DNA from: Strongyloides papillosus | Lineage: Eukaryota; Nematoda; Chromadorea; Rhabditida; Strongyloididae | Direction: 5' to 3' | Length of the DNA stretch: 64,000 nt | Assembly (NCBI GenBank): GCA_005656395.1 | Contig: SRSI01000009.1 | Coordinates: 682,001-746,000, forward strand | Shown here: positions 49,734 through 61,267 of the stretch, piece after piece | Layout of the letters: the number at the start of each line of letters is the position of its first letter | How positions within the stretch are numbered: the first letter of the stretch is position 1 | Translations under genes and position numbers: made by a program | Notes under the pieces: generated by a model | Databases searched by the model: none | Told to the model about the DNA's origin: nothing | The model's input: the letters and a program-made list of their open reading frames with translations, nothing else

Positions 49734-51987
49734 TTCTCTTCATAGATAAAATAGCATTTCTGTAAATAATACATATATAAATAAATATTAAATATAACAA
49801 TAAAGTAATCAAAAATATAATAATTATTTTGATAAACAATCTTTAACCATTAAGTACTACAAATAACTTTTACTCAAAATTAAAAGGAACTATTTATAAA
49901 TTATTAAATAATTTGATAGAAAAAAAATTAAATGTTACTAAGTAATAATGTTTCAAAATTTATATAAAAACCAAATATAGTTTATATCGTTTACCAAATC
50001 TTTAGTTAAAAATAAATAAAATTTAATGTGATTGTAATAAAAACAGCCATTCTTGAGATTTAGGGAAAAGGCTGGCTTTTTGGAAGACAATGACATTAAA
50101 ATGCCATTGCTTTGAAATAGTGCTTATATCAACAAATTTAAATAAATTTTGGGTAATGTTAAATTGATAACAGTAGGTCTATCTGACCAGGCGTCGAAAA
50201 ATAAAGGTATAAATGATAGGGAAAATCTTTCTACATATTTTTTACATATCTTTTCTTATTATTTTCTCTTATATAAATTCTAACTTTTAAAAAGATTAAT
50301 GATGAGATATTTTATTGCCTTTATCAAAATGAATATTCAAACATTTTGTCACAATATTCATATAGTAAAAACCCAAACAAAGAGGTTCAAATTTATGTTT
50401 ATAGTTGGAACATAGAGTGACTCTCATGAAAATAAGACATGGATTCATTTAAAATTCAATTGAATTAATAAAAATTTTTAAACTATCGTTAGAAGGAATT
50501 TTGTCAAATGTCAATAATAGTACAAAATATATATTTATAGATAACCAAAGCTGTTTCACGTTTATTTATTTTTATAATAAAATAAAGTAAAAATTTAATT
50601 AAAAGACAGTTATAATGCTTAATATTATATATGTGTTGATTGATATGACTTTTATAACAATATCATATATCATTTAACTTTTCACTACTACATAATTAGA
50701 AAAATTAAATTTGTTAAGGATAACTATGAAAAATATGATAAGAGATAATGGAAGAAAAGTTTATGTTATTGCTTCCAGTTGTTGAAACGGCACTTTTAAG
50801 AGAAGAAATAAGTGTGAATAAAATGTTAATAATAGCAAAATAAATTGAATTGCACGAATTAAGAAATCATTTTTATTGGTTTTTACTAAGGACACAGTAA
50901 ACTTCAAATGGTCAGCGCTTTTATTAAGGACCAAAAGATTTTTAGTTTAAATTTAAATATAATGTTAAATTATTAATCCTCCATTGACACTTGAAAAATG
51001 ATAAATTCATTATAACTTGTAAAGTTAGAGTAAGATAAGTAATATAAAGTCAAAGATATTATATTTATAGGTAAATATTATTCTTTTAAGCAATTTTTCA
51101 GATTAGGTCATATTTCATAAATTAATATTCCATTAACCTTGAATAGATAATGTTTTATAAAACCAAGAGAATAGGGAATATAAATTAACATGGCAATACT
51201 AATTCAAAATTTTATAATTTATTTCTTTTTTATTCTTATCATACTTTTCATATGTAAAGTTAACTTTCCTTATTTTTACAAACATAAATAATATATAATA
51301 CTTTAAATTATAATAGAGATTGTAAATAATTTTAGGTAGTCAAGTGCCTAATATTAATGATCATTGAAGTGGGAAAAGTATTACAAATACTATATTTTTG
51401 AAAACTACTTTCTAAAAGGATAATGAAAAAAGGTTTAACATGTAATGATGAATGAAATGATTCCGCTCATTAAATTTTTAACTCTCATTAAGCATGTCTT
51501 TTGTTTTTAACGATACAACTTAAAAAAGGAAAAGTATTAAATAATATATTTCATTCACTTTATTTCTTAAACTTGTCAACAAACTTTTTTTATTAATCTT
51601 TTTATTTTAACAATAGATAAAAAAAGAAAAGATAAAAAGTGTAAAATCAAAAAAATGCAACAACTTTTACTCGCTTTCAGCATAGTATTATTCTGATCGT
51701 TTGCCGTAAACTTAAGTTGTTGTCACTTTAAAAAAAATGATACGCTTGTTATTAAAGTGTGAAAGAACAAGGTGCCGAAAATTATGATAGGCAAAATGTT
51801 GCCTTTTCGGTAAACCTTATGTGATACATAAGCCACAAGGAAAAAATATTGAGGAAAACACTCCTTGTAGTAATAGTTACTTAAATCAAGCGGTTTTTTT
51901 TATGAATTATAACTGTATAAATATATACAGAAGTTGTAAAAGGTTCTAAATTATAATTATAAAATTATTTTTATCTAATATAATATA
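49734..51987. other. Intergenic region with structured DNA
   Basis: Upstream region shared by two divergent genes. It has GC-richer patches at 50040-50210 with small hairpins (CAGCC/GGCTG 50044-50074; CAATG.CATT/AATG.CATTG 50088-50109; GGTC/GACC 50176-50188), TGGTC/GACCA near 50910-50935, and the strong stem-loop run at 51658-51868 described separately. No protein gene is seen. Confidence 0.55.
51658..51901 (+). ncRNA. Candidate structured RNA: run of stem-loops ending near a T8 tract
   Basis: Consecutive perfect inverted repeats: CAACAACTT (51658-51666) with AAGTTGTTG (51714-51722); CACTTTAA (51724-51731) with TTAAAGTG (51752-51759); a nested stem of AAGGT (51769), CCGAAAA (51775-51781) and GGCAA (51790) pairing with TTGCC (51799), TTTTCGG (51804-51810) and ACCTT (51814-51818) around an AATG loop; an alternative CTTATG/CATAAG (51816-51832); and ACAAGGA (51835-51841) with TCCTTGT (51862-51868). 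A T8 run at 51894-51901 could be a Pol III terminator. It is not a tRNA, and I cannot match it to a known snRNA or snoRNA. It lies 87 bp before the four-TM gene, so it may instead be promoter DNA. Strand is assumed from the T run. Confidence 0.45.
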
Positions 51988-52792
51988 ATGTCTATCACTT
52001 ATTTAACGCCACCACCACCATATGTAATGGATGATTCAAAAGAAGTAGAATCACCAGAAAATATAGATATCTTATTACCTCATTATTTCGAATGTCTAAA
52101 TGATGAAGATTATGAAAGAAATATGCCACCAAAATATATTTTAAGTGAATGGTATGAAAATGAAAAGGAATTAGCATACTATAAAGGAGCTCAACATATA
52201 TATGAAGAAACGTATTTTTTACCTTTAGTAAGTAAACATAATAACTACTTTTTTAAACATAATTATGTGTTTTTAGCCTTCATTAATAATTTTGATATTT
52301 TTAAGTTCCCTGTTTTTGCTATTTTATATAATATGGTCGATTCTATTTATCGTAAAAAATGAGACCTCATTTGACTGTGGTATTTATTTATCACCTCAAA
52401 CAATGTTATACTTAATAAGTGTTTTAATTCCTATTATGGCAATATATATTTTTTCTTCACTATTTTTTATTTATGTTCTATATACACCAATATGTGCAAT
52501 GATTGTCTTTCAAACAACTTTTGCTGTATACTTATATCTTATTTATTTGGCCAAAGAATATATTGTTAATAACAGAAGTGGATTTTTTTTGGATACTTTT
52601 CTAATAGTATTATTAGCGCTATTCCTAGGAATATTTTCATCAATTTATTATACAATTTTATACCTAGATCACAAAATAATTGTTAGATATTTAAAACGAA
52701 AAAAATATCTTGAAAAAGAATTTGTAAGGATGAATTTTCAAAATGCAGAAGATGATTTTAATACTCAACAACAAAATAATTATATTGTTTAG
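51988..52792 (+). CDS. Four-transmembrane protein with an N-terminal PPxY motif
   Basis: Exons 51988-52227 and 52277-52792, intron 49 nt (GTAAGT...TTTTTAG), phase 0, giving 251 residues. The N-terminal 80 residues are soluble and acidic and begin MSITYLTPPPPYVMDD; PPPY is a PPxY ligand for WW domains of NEDD4-type ubiquitin ligases. Membrane segments lie at about 83-107, 123-148, 152-173 and 185-210; TM2 and TM3 are joined by a very short loop. The C-terminus is basic then polar (VRYLKRKKYLEKEF...). The topology and PY motif resemble lysosomal or endosomal LAPTM-like sorting proteins in general design, but I see no sequence hallmark of that family. Unknown nematode membrane protein; convergent with the ABC transporter 88 bp downstream. 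Confidence 0.75.
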
Positions 52793-52880
52793 TTTAAATT
52801 TCCTTTTAAAAAATAAATATTTCATAAAATATATCTTTTTTTTGATAATTTTCATAACATAAATACATATCTATAGAATT

Positions 52881-54987
52881 TTAAAATGTTTCATTTGTCC
52901 ATCCAATTTGTTGTTTATCTACTAAGTTTTTAAAGACACCATCTTTTATGTTTATTAATTCATCAAACTTTCCTTGTTCTGCTATAGTTCCTTTGTCAAG
53001 GACTACAATTTTATCAGCATATTTAATAGTACCCAAACGATGAGCAATAATTAATATTGTTTGTTTCCTTTCTTTTATTAATTTATCTAATGCTTGCCGC
53101 ACCATATATTCACTTTGAGCATCCAATGCACTTGTTGCTTCATCTAATATCAATATTTTTGGATTCTAAATTATTATAATATAAATAATATTAATTATTT
53201 AAATACTTACAAGAAGTAAAGCTCTAGATAAAGAGATTCTTTGTTTTTCTCCACCACTCAACATTGAACCAGACAATTCACCAACCATTGTATCAAATTT
53301 TTTGGGAAATCTTTCAATGAAATGTAGTGCATTACTCTGAGCAGCGGCTAATCGTATCTGTTCATCAGTTATTTCTTTATCATTCCTAGCCCCATACGTA
53401 ATATTATTTCTTATTGTTGTATTAAATAATATTGGTTCTTGACCAACTGATCCAATATGAGATCTCCAATAGGATATATCAATATCCTTTAGATTGTGAT
53501 CATCAATAAATATATTACCTGATGATGGGTCGTAAAATCTCATTAAGAGTGACAAAATTGTACTCTTTCCACTTCCTGATGCTCCAACTAATGCAGTAAC
53601 AGTACCGACATCCATTGAAAAAGATACATCATGGAATATTGGATCTCTACCTGGATAACAAAAGCCAATATTTTGAAAAGTAATTTTTTTATTAATATCT
53701 TTTACTTTCAATCCACCACTAAGTGGTATTGTTGGTTTACTATTTTGTAATTCAAATAATCTTGTTGATGCACCTAACCCTTTCATAATTTCAACGAAAA
53801 ATCCAGACATATTTGAAAGTGATGAAGCACATAATATGGCGTATAACATAAAGGAGGATAAATCTCCATAACTTAATAATCCTTGATTAATTAAACTACT
53901 TCCATAAAAGACTACAGTACTTAATGACATATATCCTGTAAATTGAAATGCTCCATACATTGCTCCTTTTGCAATTCCTTCTTTTCTTGCTACTCCCCAT
54001 ATATCATTAATCTTTTTTTTGTAAGCATCTAACTCTTTTTCTTCCGCTGCTAACATTCTCACTGTTCGGATATTCGATAATCTCTCTGTTGCAACCATAT
54101 TGGCACCAGCAACAGCTTCTTGCATTTCTCTAGTATAACGTCTTTGTAATCTACCAAAAACATAAAATGTTCCTAATATAACTGGTATCACTAAACTAAC
54201 TAATTTACATAACTCTGGCGAGGTGTAAACCATTAAACTACCAGAACCTAACATGGTTATTAACGCTCTAGCACCATCAGATAAGTTCATAGAAACAGCA
54301 TATCCAGTAATTAAAGCATCACTAGATAATCTCGAAACAATTTCTCCTACTTTATTGTTATCAAAAAATTTAATATCTTGCCTCAAGACAGACCTAAAAA
54401 CATTCGTCCTTAAATCATTAATTATAAGTTGACCTGCTGTATGCATGCAATAAGCTCTTGTAGCAATAGCAATTGCACCAATAATAAAAACGCCCACTAA
54501 ATAATATGGCTTTTCTTTAAAAAAGTTTGCTAATTTAAAACAAATGTCATCTTTATCCATATTTTTTGATTTCACTTCATCATGTTGATCAATTAGCTTT
54601 CCTAATATTCTTGGAGCCGACAAAAATATAACAGAACTGACACCGAGAAGACTTAAACCAGCAATTAAGCGCCATTTGTATGGTGCAGCCAAAGCAAAAA
54701 TATTTTTTAAATCTCTCCAATTTGCATTTCGAAGTTTAATGGATGATCTATTTGATTCTATTGTATTTATATTTCTTTTTAGGAATAATATACTATTATT
54801 GTTAATTATATTATTCTTGCATGAAAAACTTTTTGAGATCGATGTAAAAGACCTTAAAGTAAATGGAATTTGTTTATTTCTTTGAATTTTTAATATAAAA
54901 ATAATACCTGTTTCTGGGGACATTTGAAATATTAAAATTAGATAAAAGTTTTCTAGAAGAAGGACTTCTAATTAACAATGATAACAT
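52881..54987 (-). CDS. Mitochondrial ABC half-transporter, ABCB10-like
   Basis: Preferred model: exons 54987-54908, 54852-53211 and 53165-52881, introns 55 and 45 nt, giving 668 residues. It starts with a good mitochondrial presequence ([20 protein letters not shown]). The alternative is an unspliced start at 54923 (665 residues in all). Then a six-helix ABC membrane domain (from [11 protein letters not shown] through [12 protein letters not shown]) and an ATPase domain: Walker [10 protein letters not shown] (about 450-458), Q-loop [12 protein letters not shown], signature LSGGEKQ (about 558), Walker B ILILDEA (578-584) and H-loop His (about 616). Walker B is on the last exon. The [11 protein letters not shown] segment and half-size architecture match the ABCB10/HAF inner-membrane class linked to haem and redox metabolism. 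All ATPase motifs are intact. Homodimer formation is expected from the family. Confidence 0.9.
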
Positions 54988-57922
54988 TAGAATTTCAATA
55001 TACTTCAGTAAAATTAAGAATCTGATTAGATGTGACCAAAGAAATTCTTTCAACACAATTAAAAAAGTAAAACTCGTTAAAAGAGTATGTTTTGGAATTA
55101 TACGTATATGTAATTTTGTATAGAATTGCTTTTTACCAGCGTCTGGAATGATGAGTTTTAGAGGCTTTAGTGATATATCTAATTAACTTATAATGTCATT
55201 GTTGTATGAATATAATTATGACTATCCAATTGATTGAGTAAAAATCAAATCACCAGACAAAATTAAAATATTATTCATTTTACAACAGTTATTTAGAAAT
55301 GTTAACAATTTATGGGAATTTTCTTTTATTTTGTTGTTTCTATGTTCACTCTAAACACTAAAAGCACTTTTCTTTTTTTATTTGTTGTCTATTATTTGTG
55401 GTTTGAAGTAGTTGATAGATTATTGTGAATGCAAAATGTCAAATTTATTGCTCCTTGGAACATTACTTAATCTGCACAATCTTGATTTTTCAGTTAAAAT
55501 GTTTTTATAAACCTCACAACTGTCATTCAAGATAATTTTTATTTGAATGTTAGATGATCCCTTTTATTTATATGATAGCTAAAGAATGATAAAATTATAT
55601 GATACTGCTAATTTAATTCGTTATTTGTCGATAACAATGTACTCTTTAGATGAATGAAAATCTATACTTTTCTTCGAATTAATTTCAACATATGTTGTCA
55701 TTTCTTATAAAAATCTTTTTATTATAAATAATTTTGAAAAACATCAACATTCCGGAAAATTAATATAAAAACATTGAAATTGAAATGTTTTCTTAGAAAT
55801 ATCAAATCTAATTATTGTAATTTATCATTTTCTAGTTTGCTGGAATTTATTTGCTTTTTTCGTTTTTTCATTACCCAAAAATATATTTTAAAACAACAAT
55901 TTCTATGAAATAGTAATATTGTGAAAAATATGTGGAGTTTGCAACATTTACATTAAAAATATAGAATGCATTTTTAGTAAATTCAAAAAAAAGAAGAAAA
56001 ACCATATATATTTGATATTCTCCGAAACACTTTTACTTCTTTCTATAAAAAATTATATGCTTTTCGATTTTTAATCTACCAATTATTTAAAGTATGATCT
56101 ATATTCTATACATAAATTGCTTAAATATAACAGAATAACTTATAAATTTTCATTGTCGAAGTTTGAATTTCCAGATAGACAAACAAAATTTTCGGTTCGA
56201 TTATTTTAAAATTATGAATTAGTAGACAAAATTTAGTATGTGTCACCTATTAAATATATAGCACATAAATGAATAAAATAATGGTCAAACTAGCATTATT
56301 TTCATTACTTTATTTTATCAAGTGACTGTTTCCTCAAGGTTCAGTACACTTACTAATGTATTTTTCACAGCAACGATTTTTTTCATTTCACTTGGAAATG
56401 AAAAAGAAAAAAAATTCTTTGATCACTTCTTCTCCTAAATCTTTGAATCGTATAGTTGTCGGTAGCTCCTTTAACGCGGCTTCCACAGTTCGTTTGATCT
56501 CTTGTTTATGTAAACAATTTGATAAATCTGACAGATAACTGTCTAAATAAATCTTTCTCTTCTATGCTCTCGGCTTCAAGTGAACCGGTTTATTTAAGAA
56601 AATAATAGAAATTTATCATGTTTTGGCATATACTAAATTTTTAACACGTAAAGAGGTAAAATATTAATTTAGTTATCATCAAATGCAATACTAAAAATAT
56701 AAAAGTAAAAATGTCTATATTTATAATATCTACAAGATGAGATGAAAATTTTCTAAATACATTACATAAAAAGATATTCTTGCAGTTTAAATTTTGTAGA
56801 ACATTATTCTCCTCTTTCCCTTCTTGTCAAAGATACTATTGACACAGTACTCTCGAATTATAAGTGCCTACATTTTCAACCGCCCATAATTTTTTATAAC
56901 AAGAAATGGGTTATGAAAAAAAAGTCCTATTGTAAGGGTTCGATCTTAAATTTAGTACAATATTAATAAAAACAACGATAAAATTATATCATTTACATTT
57001 TTGTATTAGGATATAATTTATTATTTTTCATACGTAAAAATTGTTCATTTTTAAGTATTTTGTTTAAGTTTTTTTAACTATTTGATTATCCAAAAAAATG
57101 AAGAAAATAATTAATTTTTATGTATCTATTAGAAGTATTTTGTTTAATTTCAAAATACATTTCCACATTTTACTTTTGACTGTGAAGTTACCAATTTTTT
57201 TAAATGAAGTTTTTAAATAAAAAAACTCTCTGTTATGAATCATTTCAATAATATGATTGATGTTTTGATAGATCTATATGTAGAAATTATATTTTTAAAA
57301 CAAGCAAATTTTCCCATTAAATAACATTGTTAGAAATATGCTTTGAATCATAAATATTTGGCTAAATTTCATATAATGTCAATTATATTATGACTATGTT
57401 TTTTCATATTTTCAGGATAAGATATAAATAAAGCGTACTTATTAAATAAACACCTGACTAAGTTTATGTCAATGGAATGAAATTTATCATAATTAAAGTA
57501 AAAATATATTATCTTCAAAATTAAGTAATCTTTATAGGAATCTAAAAAATGTTGCAAAATAACAATAATTAACGTTTTTTAATACTTTACTTTATAACTA
57601 ACTTATGTAGAAAACAAAAAATATGTTTATTGATGATGATTTTAAAAAAAAATTACTCAATGACTTTTTGTTTTTTAGATAAATTTTTTTCAGCAAATTA
57701 GTTTTATTTTCACTAAAATATGTATTTATTTTAAAACAAAGCATCATTTCGTCATACAACAAAGTGAAAGATTGTTAAAATATCACAAGATATCATTTCA
57801 ACAATTATATTTTGTGAGAAATATAAATTAAAGGATAAGTATTTTAAACATTTATTACATCTACACTTATAATAGAAAGAAGATTTTTAATTTCAATAAA
57901 AAAGATTTTATAATGAGACTTT
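54988..57922. other. Intergenic region with coding-like relics
   Basis: Mostly AT-rich. A GC-richer block at 56388-56592 is listed as a possible pseudogene. A second, weaker block at 56820-56950 shows CCCAT/ATGGG pairing and GGTTCGATC (56937-56945), which resembles a tRNA B-box but lacks a tRNA fold. Otherwise no gene. Confidence 0.45.
56388..56592 (-). pseudogene. Coding-like fragment with an internal frame change, unknown family
   Basis: Read on the minus strand, one frame gives GSLEAESIEEKDLFRQLS (from about 56586), then after a one-base shift near 56535 another frame gives DLSNCLHKQEIKRTVEAA...LPTTIRFKDLGEEVIKEF, to a stop at 56388-56390. Composition is much less AT-biased than the surroundings and the joined peptide looks like a normal charged helical protein. 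There is no ATG and no clear splice pair. It may be a decayed gene or transposon relic, or an exon of an unrecognised gene with a sequencing error. Confidence 0.3.
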
Positions 57923-60180
57923 TTACACAAATTCTCTACTTTGACTGAAAAGAAATAGTTTAATAAATTTATTAAAATTGAAATATTTTAAACTTACCGT
58001 GGTCTTTCAGTAAAGTATGATTGATCAGCGGATGTATTTGCATATGGATATCCTTTTTGCATTCCATTTGAATTCATATTTCTGTTATCACTAGGTTTAA
58101 TTTCATATGTACTTGTTACAATTGTTTGCCCATCAGGGTGTGTTAAGCGATAATATTCATCATCTTCATAGGTGTGATCAGGAAGGTGAATTCCAATGAC
58201 AAATTGGTACATCCATGCTCCAATAACACCACCAATAAGAGGTGCAACAATAGGAATCCAAAACCAAGTGTAACTTCTATATGAAAAAACTCTCCATCCA
58301 TATCCAGCAATAAGAGTAAAAAGTCTTGGTCCAATATCTCTAGCTGGATTGATAGCATACCCAGCATTCATTCCAATTGTAAGTCCAATGAATAAAAGTA
58401 TTAATGCAACAAGAATTGGTTGAATTGTTGGAGCAATTCTATTTCTTTTGTCAGTAACACTTCCAATAAGGAAACATAAAACAGCAGTTCCAAGTATTTG
58501 ATCAAATATACCACCCCAAATGGATAGATAGGGTTGTGGGTATGTTGCAAAAATACCAGCTGTAGCTCTAGGTCCAGTTACAAATCTATTACCACCATCA
58601 TAGTTATCAATAGCATCTAAAATAAATTTAGTTAAAAAAATATATCAACTAATGTTTAAAATAATAATGAATTAAAAAATTACCAATATATAAAATATAA
58701 GCAAATAATGCTCCAAAGAAGGCTCCAATAGTTTGAGCAATACTATATAATACAAATGTTAATGGATTAATATTTCCCATCGTAAGTTGAAATAATGATA
58801 CAGCAGGATTAAGATGTCCACCAGAAGTACGAAAAGACATGTAAACTGCAAACATCAATGATAGTGACCATCCAATAGCAACAGCTAAATAGTTATTTTT
58901 TTGTGAATAACTTAAAACTTGTTGACAATTAGATGAAAATCCTCCAAAACACAAAAATCCAGTGCAGAAACATTCTACAATGAGATTACGATACAATTCA
59001 TTTCGTAACCCAATTTTGAATCTAATTCTATCAATGATGTTAACAAAAGGTTTTTGTATTACGTTAACAACTGTTGGTTGTGATATTTCAGAGGAAGTAG
59101 TTGCCATGTCTTCCGTAAACTCTGAAAAATAGAAGTAATGATAAGATATTAATTTTTGCAAATTATATATTAAAGATATAAATGATAAAAAGATGAAATA
59201 ATATGCATTCCTCAATCATTTATAAATTGTCATAGTAAGCGTTTTCTACTTCACGCCACATAAATGAAATGTAGTTATAATAAAAGATATCAGGAAATTT
59301 GTCAAATTTTTAAGAAATAAGAAATAATAACCTAGATGTTGAAAAAAGTAATTAACTTAACGAACTTTGATTATTTTATCCTTGTTCCTCCTACTATTTA
59401 AACAATAAATAACATACTCTTAACAACACTATCTTTGTTTTCATTTATTTTTAATTCGAAAAAAATTTATAGATATTGCCATGATTAGTTTGTTTTATAT
59501 TTATCAAAAATATGTAACCAAAACTATATTTATTAGATCATAAATTATTTATTTATTATACTTATTAATTGTATATTGACACATAATAAAATAATTTTTA
59601 AAGCATGCAAAAAGAAGAAATTATAAGGTGTTTCTTAGAATTTATGTAAATGGTTGTAGAAAAAATTACATAAATTTTATTGTTAATGTAACTATACTAT
59701 TAAAAATGTAAAAATAAATTCCCTTCATATTCTAATAATTGATCCTAAAACCGAGTTTAATAGTGATAGTAATAAACCCACACATTATTATTATAACAGC
59801 TTTTAGGTGAGATTAATGATCGAAAACTTAAACCTATAAAAACTTACATATATCCCTTAAGCAATTTATTATATTAAAGAAAATAAACATATTAATATGA
59901 TAAGCCAAAAGACTGCCTGTAATGTTTTAATCTACAGAAGAATGTAAATTATCATTAATTAATCATTGTAACATGTGCTTATATCTTATCATTACATGGT
60001 CCTTAACTATAACTAAATTACTAGAATCATGTCTCAATAACCGCAATTTTTAAAAGTAAATTGACAAGAACATCTCAACCTAATATACACTTTAACAGGA
60101 TCTTGAGTACAAGGAAAATTTTAAAATTCTAACTTACGTTTACTTAAATGAATATTTTCCTCATTTAATATTGTTGCCAT
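57923..60180 (-). CDS. Aquaglyceroporin (MIP family) with distant 5' exon and tiny 3' exon
   Basis: Model: exons 60180-60138, 59121-58684, 58616-57998 and 57944-57923, introns 1016, 67 and 53 nt, all phases consistent, giving 373 residues. The first ATG follows an acceptor (GTAGCAG, AG 60183-60182); a second acceptor at 59123-59122 precedes an in-frame ATG at 59107, so a shorter isoform is possible. Six membrane helices. NPA motifs: GGHLNPAVS (NPA about 119-121) and YAINPARDIGPR (about 250). The Asp after the second NPA-R marks a glycerol-permeable aquaglyceroporin. The last intron starts at GTAAGTTT overlapping the unspliced stop (ERPR-stop) and ends at TTTCTTTTCAG; splicing changes the end to RQSREFV. 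By family it conducts water and glycerol at the plasma membrane. Confidence 0.88.
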
Positions 60181-61267
60181 CCTGCTACATTAGTAAAAAT
60201 TATAAATGATTTTATTGAAATTAAAATGGCACACTCTAACATATCCGATAACAAATTATAGTTGTAACAATTTATACCTATGTCATAAATAAAAAAAACT
60301 GAAGTTCATTGAAAAGTAACTAAGATTTATGTTTAAATTTTTTTATTTGTTATCATTTCTTTATCCTATGTATAAATACTTTTCTCAATGCAAAATATGA
60401 ATAATGATACAAACTTAATGAAGACAACGTCATAGATTTATCTTATTTCAATTTTTTCTCCAAATTCAATGATAAAAATAAATATAAAAATATAAGATTA
60501 AATAAATTAGTTTGATATAAATAAACATCAAGAATATATCCAAAAATAAAAAAATGGATATTTTATTAGATCATTTGTCAAATTGAAGAATGACTTTTTT
60601 TATTTTTCAAAATCTATGGAAATAAAAATAGTCATCTGAGGGTAAATATGATTACTAAAGATGAATAAAATTTATAGAAATATTTTATCTATGAAATGAG
60701 ACATCTTATATGTTTAAATAATAAAAAATATTACTTTAAGGACACATTTAAAATTTTATACAATATATTGTCTTAGTCAATTTAATTTTATTTACAATTA
60801 AAAGTTGTAAAATGTTCATAAAAAATGTAATAACAACTTGATTGTTATTTTTTCTTTAAAAATAACAGACAAAATCACTGCTTGATGAAAAAGAAAATAT
60901 ATAAGAAATGACTAAAAATTTGATTATTTATGTCTCATATAATTTAAACTTTTGTATGTTTTTATAAAAATGATAGTTGACTAAAATAAGTTTACAAGGA
61001 ATATGAAATATTTATAGAAAATTATTTTTGTAATTTTGTGTTTATATATTACAGATACCTTTAAATAATTTAAAAAATATTAATCATATAAAAATTTTTT
61101 AACATTATTTTACAGGAAAAAAGGACACATAAAACATTATAGTGGAAGTTTTTTATTTAACCATGTAAAGTCAATATATTAAAATTAAAAATGAGACAAA
61201 CGATTTTGTTAAACCACACAGGTTATTAATTAAATTATTTTTGAATAATAAAAATATTTTTTAAATT
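60181..61267. other. Intergenic region
   Basis: AT-rich spacer between two minus-strand genes. The aquaglyceroporin acceptor lies at its left edge. No gene seen. Confidence 0.5.

Noticed and set aside
56931..56950. tRNA-like B box (GGTTCGATC)
   Set aside because: The T-arm is one base short, there is no acceptor stem or D-arm upstream, and the CC of the B box is missing.
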